This document shows positions 3,913 to 5,282 of a stretch of DNA of 5,282 bases, piece after piece. The first letter of the stretch is position 1. Every line of letters starts with the position of its first letter. A program made the position numbers and the translations under genes. The notes under the pieces were generated by a model. The model saw only the letters and a program-made list of their open reading frames with translations. It was not told the DNA's origin and made no database searches. The stretch is taken from positions 1-5,282 of the forward strand of contig JAODLU010000267.1 of assembly GCA_025464125.1 (NCBI GenBank), written 5' to 3'. The stretch is from Microbacteriaceae bacterium. GTDB lineage: Bacteria > Actinomycetota > Actinomycetes > Actinomycetales > Microbacteriaceae.

Positions 3913-5282
3913 GTGACTGCTGACAACGCCCCGATTCCCACCGCCGTGCCGAAGATCGACATGTACACGACTGCAGGGAAACTCGCCGACCTGAAGGTGC
4001 GCTACCACGAAGCCGTGACGGCGAGCGGCGAGGCGGCCATCGAGAAGCAGCACAAGAAGGGCAAGAAGACTGCCCGCGAGCGCATCGACCAGCTACTCGA
4101 CCATGGCTCGTTCGTCGAACTCGACGAGTTCGTTCGCCACCGCACGCACGCGTTCGGCATGGAGAAGACGAGGCCATACGGCGATGCTGTCGTCACGGGC
4201 ACCGGCACGATCCACGGTCGACAGGTTGCCGTCTACAGCCAGGACTTCACAATCTTCGGCGGTTCCCTCGGCGAGGTTGCCGGCGAGAAGATCATCAAGG
4301 TGATGGACCTGGCCCTGAAGACCGGCGTTCCGATCATCGGCATGCTCGACTCTGGTGGCGCGCGCATCCAGGAGGGCGTGGTCGCGCTCGGCAAGTACGG
4401 CGAGATCTTCAAACGCAACACTGCCGCATCAGGTGTGATCCCCCAGATCTCCATCATCATGGGTCCGGCAGCCGGCGGCGCCGTGTACTCCCCCGCGCTC
4501 ACCGACTTCGTGATCATGGTCGACAAGACGAGCCAGATGTTCGTGACAGGCCCCGACGTGATCAAGACGGTCACCGGCGAAGACGTCGGCATGGAGGAGC
4601 TTGGTGGGGCCCTCACCCACAACAAGATCTCCGGTGTGGCGCACTGGCTCGCCTCCGACGAAGACGACGCACTCGACTACGCGCGCACGCTGCTGAGCTT
4701 TCTGCCAGACAATAACCTGGCCGAACATCCTGTCTATGAGAGTTCCGTCGAGCTCGAGATCACCGATGAGGACCGCAAACTCAACACCCTCATTCCCGAC
4801 AGCCCGAACCAGCCGTACGACGTGAAGACAGTCATCGAGCATGTTGTCGATAACGGCGACTTTCTCGAGACGCAGCCTTTGTTCGCGCCGAACATCGTCG
4901 TCGGATTTGGGCGGGTGGAGGGTCGTGCTGTCGGCGTCATCGCGAACCAGCCGAACGCGATGGCCGGCACCCTGAATATCGAGGCCGGCGAGAAGGCCGC
5001 ACGCTTCGTGCGCTTCTGCGACGCCTTTTCGATTCCGATCCTCACCCTGGTCGACGTGCCCGGTTACCTTCCCGGCACCGACCAGGAGTGGACGGGCGTC
5101 ATCCGTCGAGGCGCGAAGCTGCTCTACGCGTACGCAGAGGCGACAGTGCCGCTGGTCACCGTCATCACCCGCAAGGCCTACGGCGGGGCATACATCGTCA
5201 TGGGTTCCAAGCAGCTCGGCGCCGACATCAACCTCGCGTGGCCGACCGCCGAGATCGCCGTTATGGGCGGCCAGGGCGCGGT
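3913..5282 (+). CDS. pccB: Acyl-CoA carboxylase beta subunit (carboxyltransferase), 3' end outside window
   Basis: The frame stays open from GTG 3913 to the window edge: 456 complete codons of an expected 530-540. The protein transfers the carboxyl group from carboxybiotin on the alpha/BCCP subunit to an acyl-CoA, giving methylmalonyl- or malonyl-CoA. It matches the actinobacterial PccB/AccD5 family along its length: TTAGKLADL (19-27), [21 protein letters not shown] (53-73), [13 protein letters not shown] (104-116), SGGARIQEG (147-155, first oxyanion-hole region), [12 protein letters not shown] (184-195), [15 protein letters not shown] (212-226), [30 protein letters not shown] and [12 protein letters not shown] (419-430, second oxyanion-hole region). 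Numbering runs 6 ahead of my recalled S. coelicolor PccB without gaps. GTG is chosen over ATG 3961 because it follows the -10 element and gives the usual N-terminal length. In M. tuberculosis the small epsilon subunit gene comes next; that would lie beyond this window. Confidence 0.96.
   Translation, partial: MTADNAPIPTAVPKIDMYTTAGKLADLKVRYHEAVTASGEAAIEKQHKKGKKTARERIDQLLDHGSFVELDEFVRHRTHAFGMEKTRPYGDAVVTGTGTIHGRQVAVYSQDFTIFGGSLGEVAGEKIIKVMDLALKTGVPIIGMLDSGGARIQEGVVALGKYGEIFKRNTAASGVIPQISIIMGPAAGGAVYSPALTDFVIMVDKTSQMFVTGPDVIKTVTGEDVGMEELGGALTHNKISGVAHWLASDEDDALDYARTLLSFLPDNNLAEHPVYESSVELEITDEDRKLNTLIPDSPNQPYDVKTVIEHVVDNGDFLETQPLFAPNIVVGFGRVEGRAVGVIANQPNAMAGTLNIEAGEKAARFVRFCDAFSIPILTLVDVPGYLPGTDQEWTGVIRRGAKLLYAYAEATVPLVTVITRKAYGGAYIVMGSKQLGADINLAWPTAEIAVMGGQGA

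Noticed and set aside
3961..3963. ATG as an alternative start for the carboxylase beta subunit
   Set aside because: It would begin only two residues before the conserved TTAGKL segment and lacks a nearby Shine-Dalgarno site. The GTG at 3913 has the promoter spacing and gives the usual N-terminal length.
4233..5045. Several ORFs of 103-137 residues on the - strand inside the carboxylase gene
   Set aside because: All are antisense to a continuous 456-codon frame with full PccB-family motifs. They show low-complexity, non-protein-like composition and no ribosome sites that I could support.

Overview
This window (about 65% GC by eye, strong G/C preference at third codon positions, GTG as well as ATG starts) looks like a chromosomal housekeeping block of a high-GC actinobacterium. 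I favour the Microbacteriaceae or a near relative, but rank is an inference. From left to right it holds: the last 35 codons of an unidentified + strand gene; a tandem triplicate of a 22-bp unit filling the gap to purE; purE and purK on the - strand, overlapping by 4 bases; a divergent GtrA-family membrane protein gene on +; a PH-domain membrane protein gene and a biotin-protein ligase gene (birA) on -; and, divergent from birA, a long open frame for the beta (carboxyltransferase) subunit of an acyl-CoA carboxylase, cut by the right edge.

The gene order and all six orientations match, from memory, M. tuberculosis Rv3275c (purE), Rv3276c (purK), Rv3277 (GtrA family), Rv3278c (membrane protein), Rv3279c (birA) and Rv3280 (accD5). 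This is therefore an old, conserved block and not an accessory island. PurK and PurE carry out consecutive steps of purine synthesis (AIR to N5-CAIR to CAIR). BirA attaches biotin to the carboxylase carrier protein, and the divergent beta subunit uses the carboxybiotin made on that carrier. The roles of the GtrA and PH-domain proteins in this setting are not evident.

The most interesting signal is in the two divergent intergenic regions (1812-1923 and 3838-3912). All four outward-facing transcription units have a TANNNT -10-like hexamer ending exactly 6 bases before a start codon: TAGGCT for purK, TACAAT for a 14-codon ORF ahead of gtrA, TAGCCT for birA and TAAAGT for the carboxylase gene. 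The purK, birA and carboxylase starts lack a convincing Shine-Dalgarno sequence, and in each the first three bases of the hexamer are an in-frame stop codon, so the gene cannot start further upstream. This is the architecture of leaderless transcription. The internal operon genes purE and the PH-domain gene, and gtrA downstream of its small ORF, do have purine-rich ribosome-binding candidates.

Other points are a perfect inverted repeat lying between the birA and carboxylase promoters, the directly abutting stop codons of gtrA and the PH-domain gene, and an isoleucine in the carboxylase at a position tied to acyl-CoA preference. I see no mobile element, CRISPR array, RNA gene or clearly new multi-gene system.
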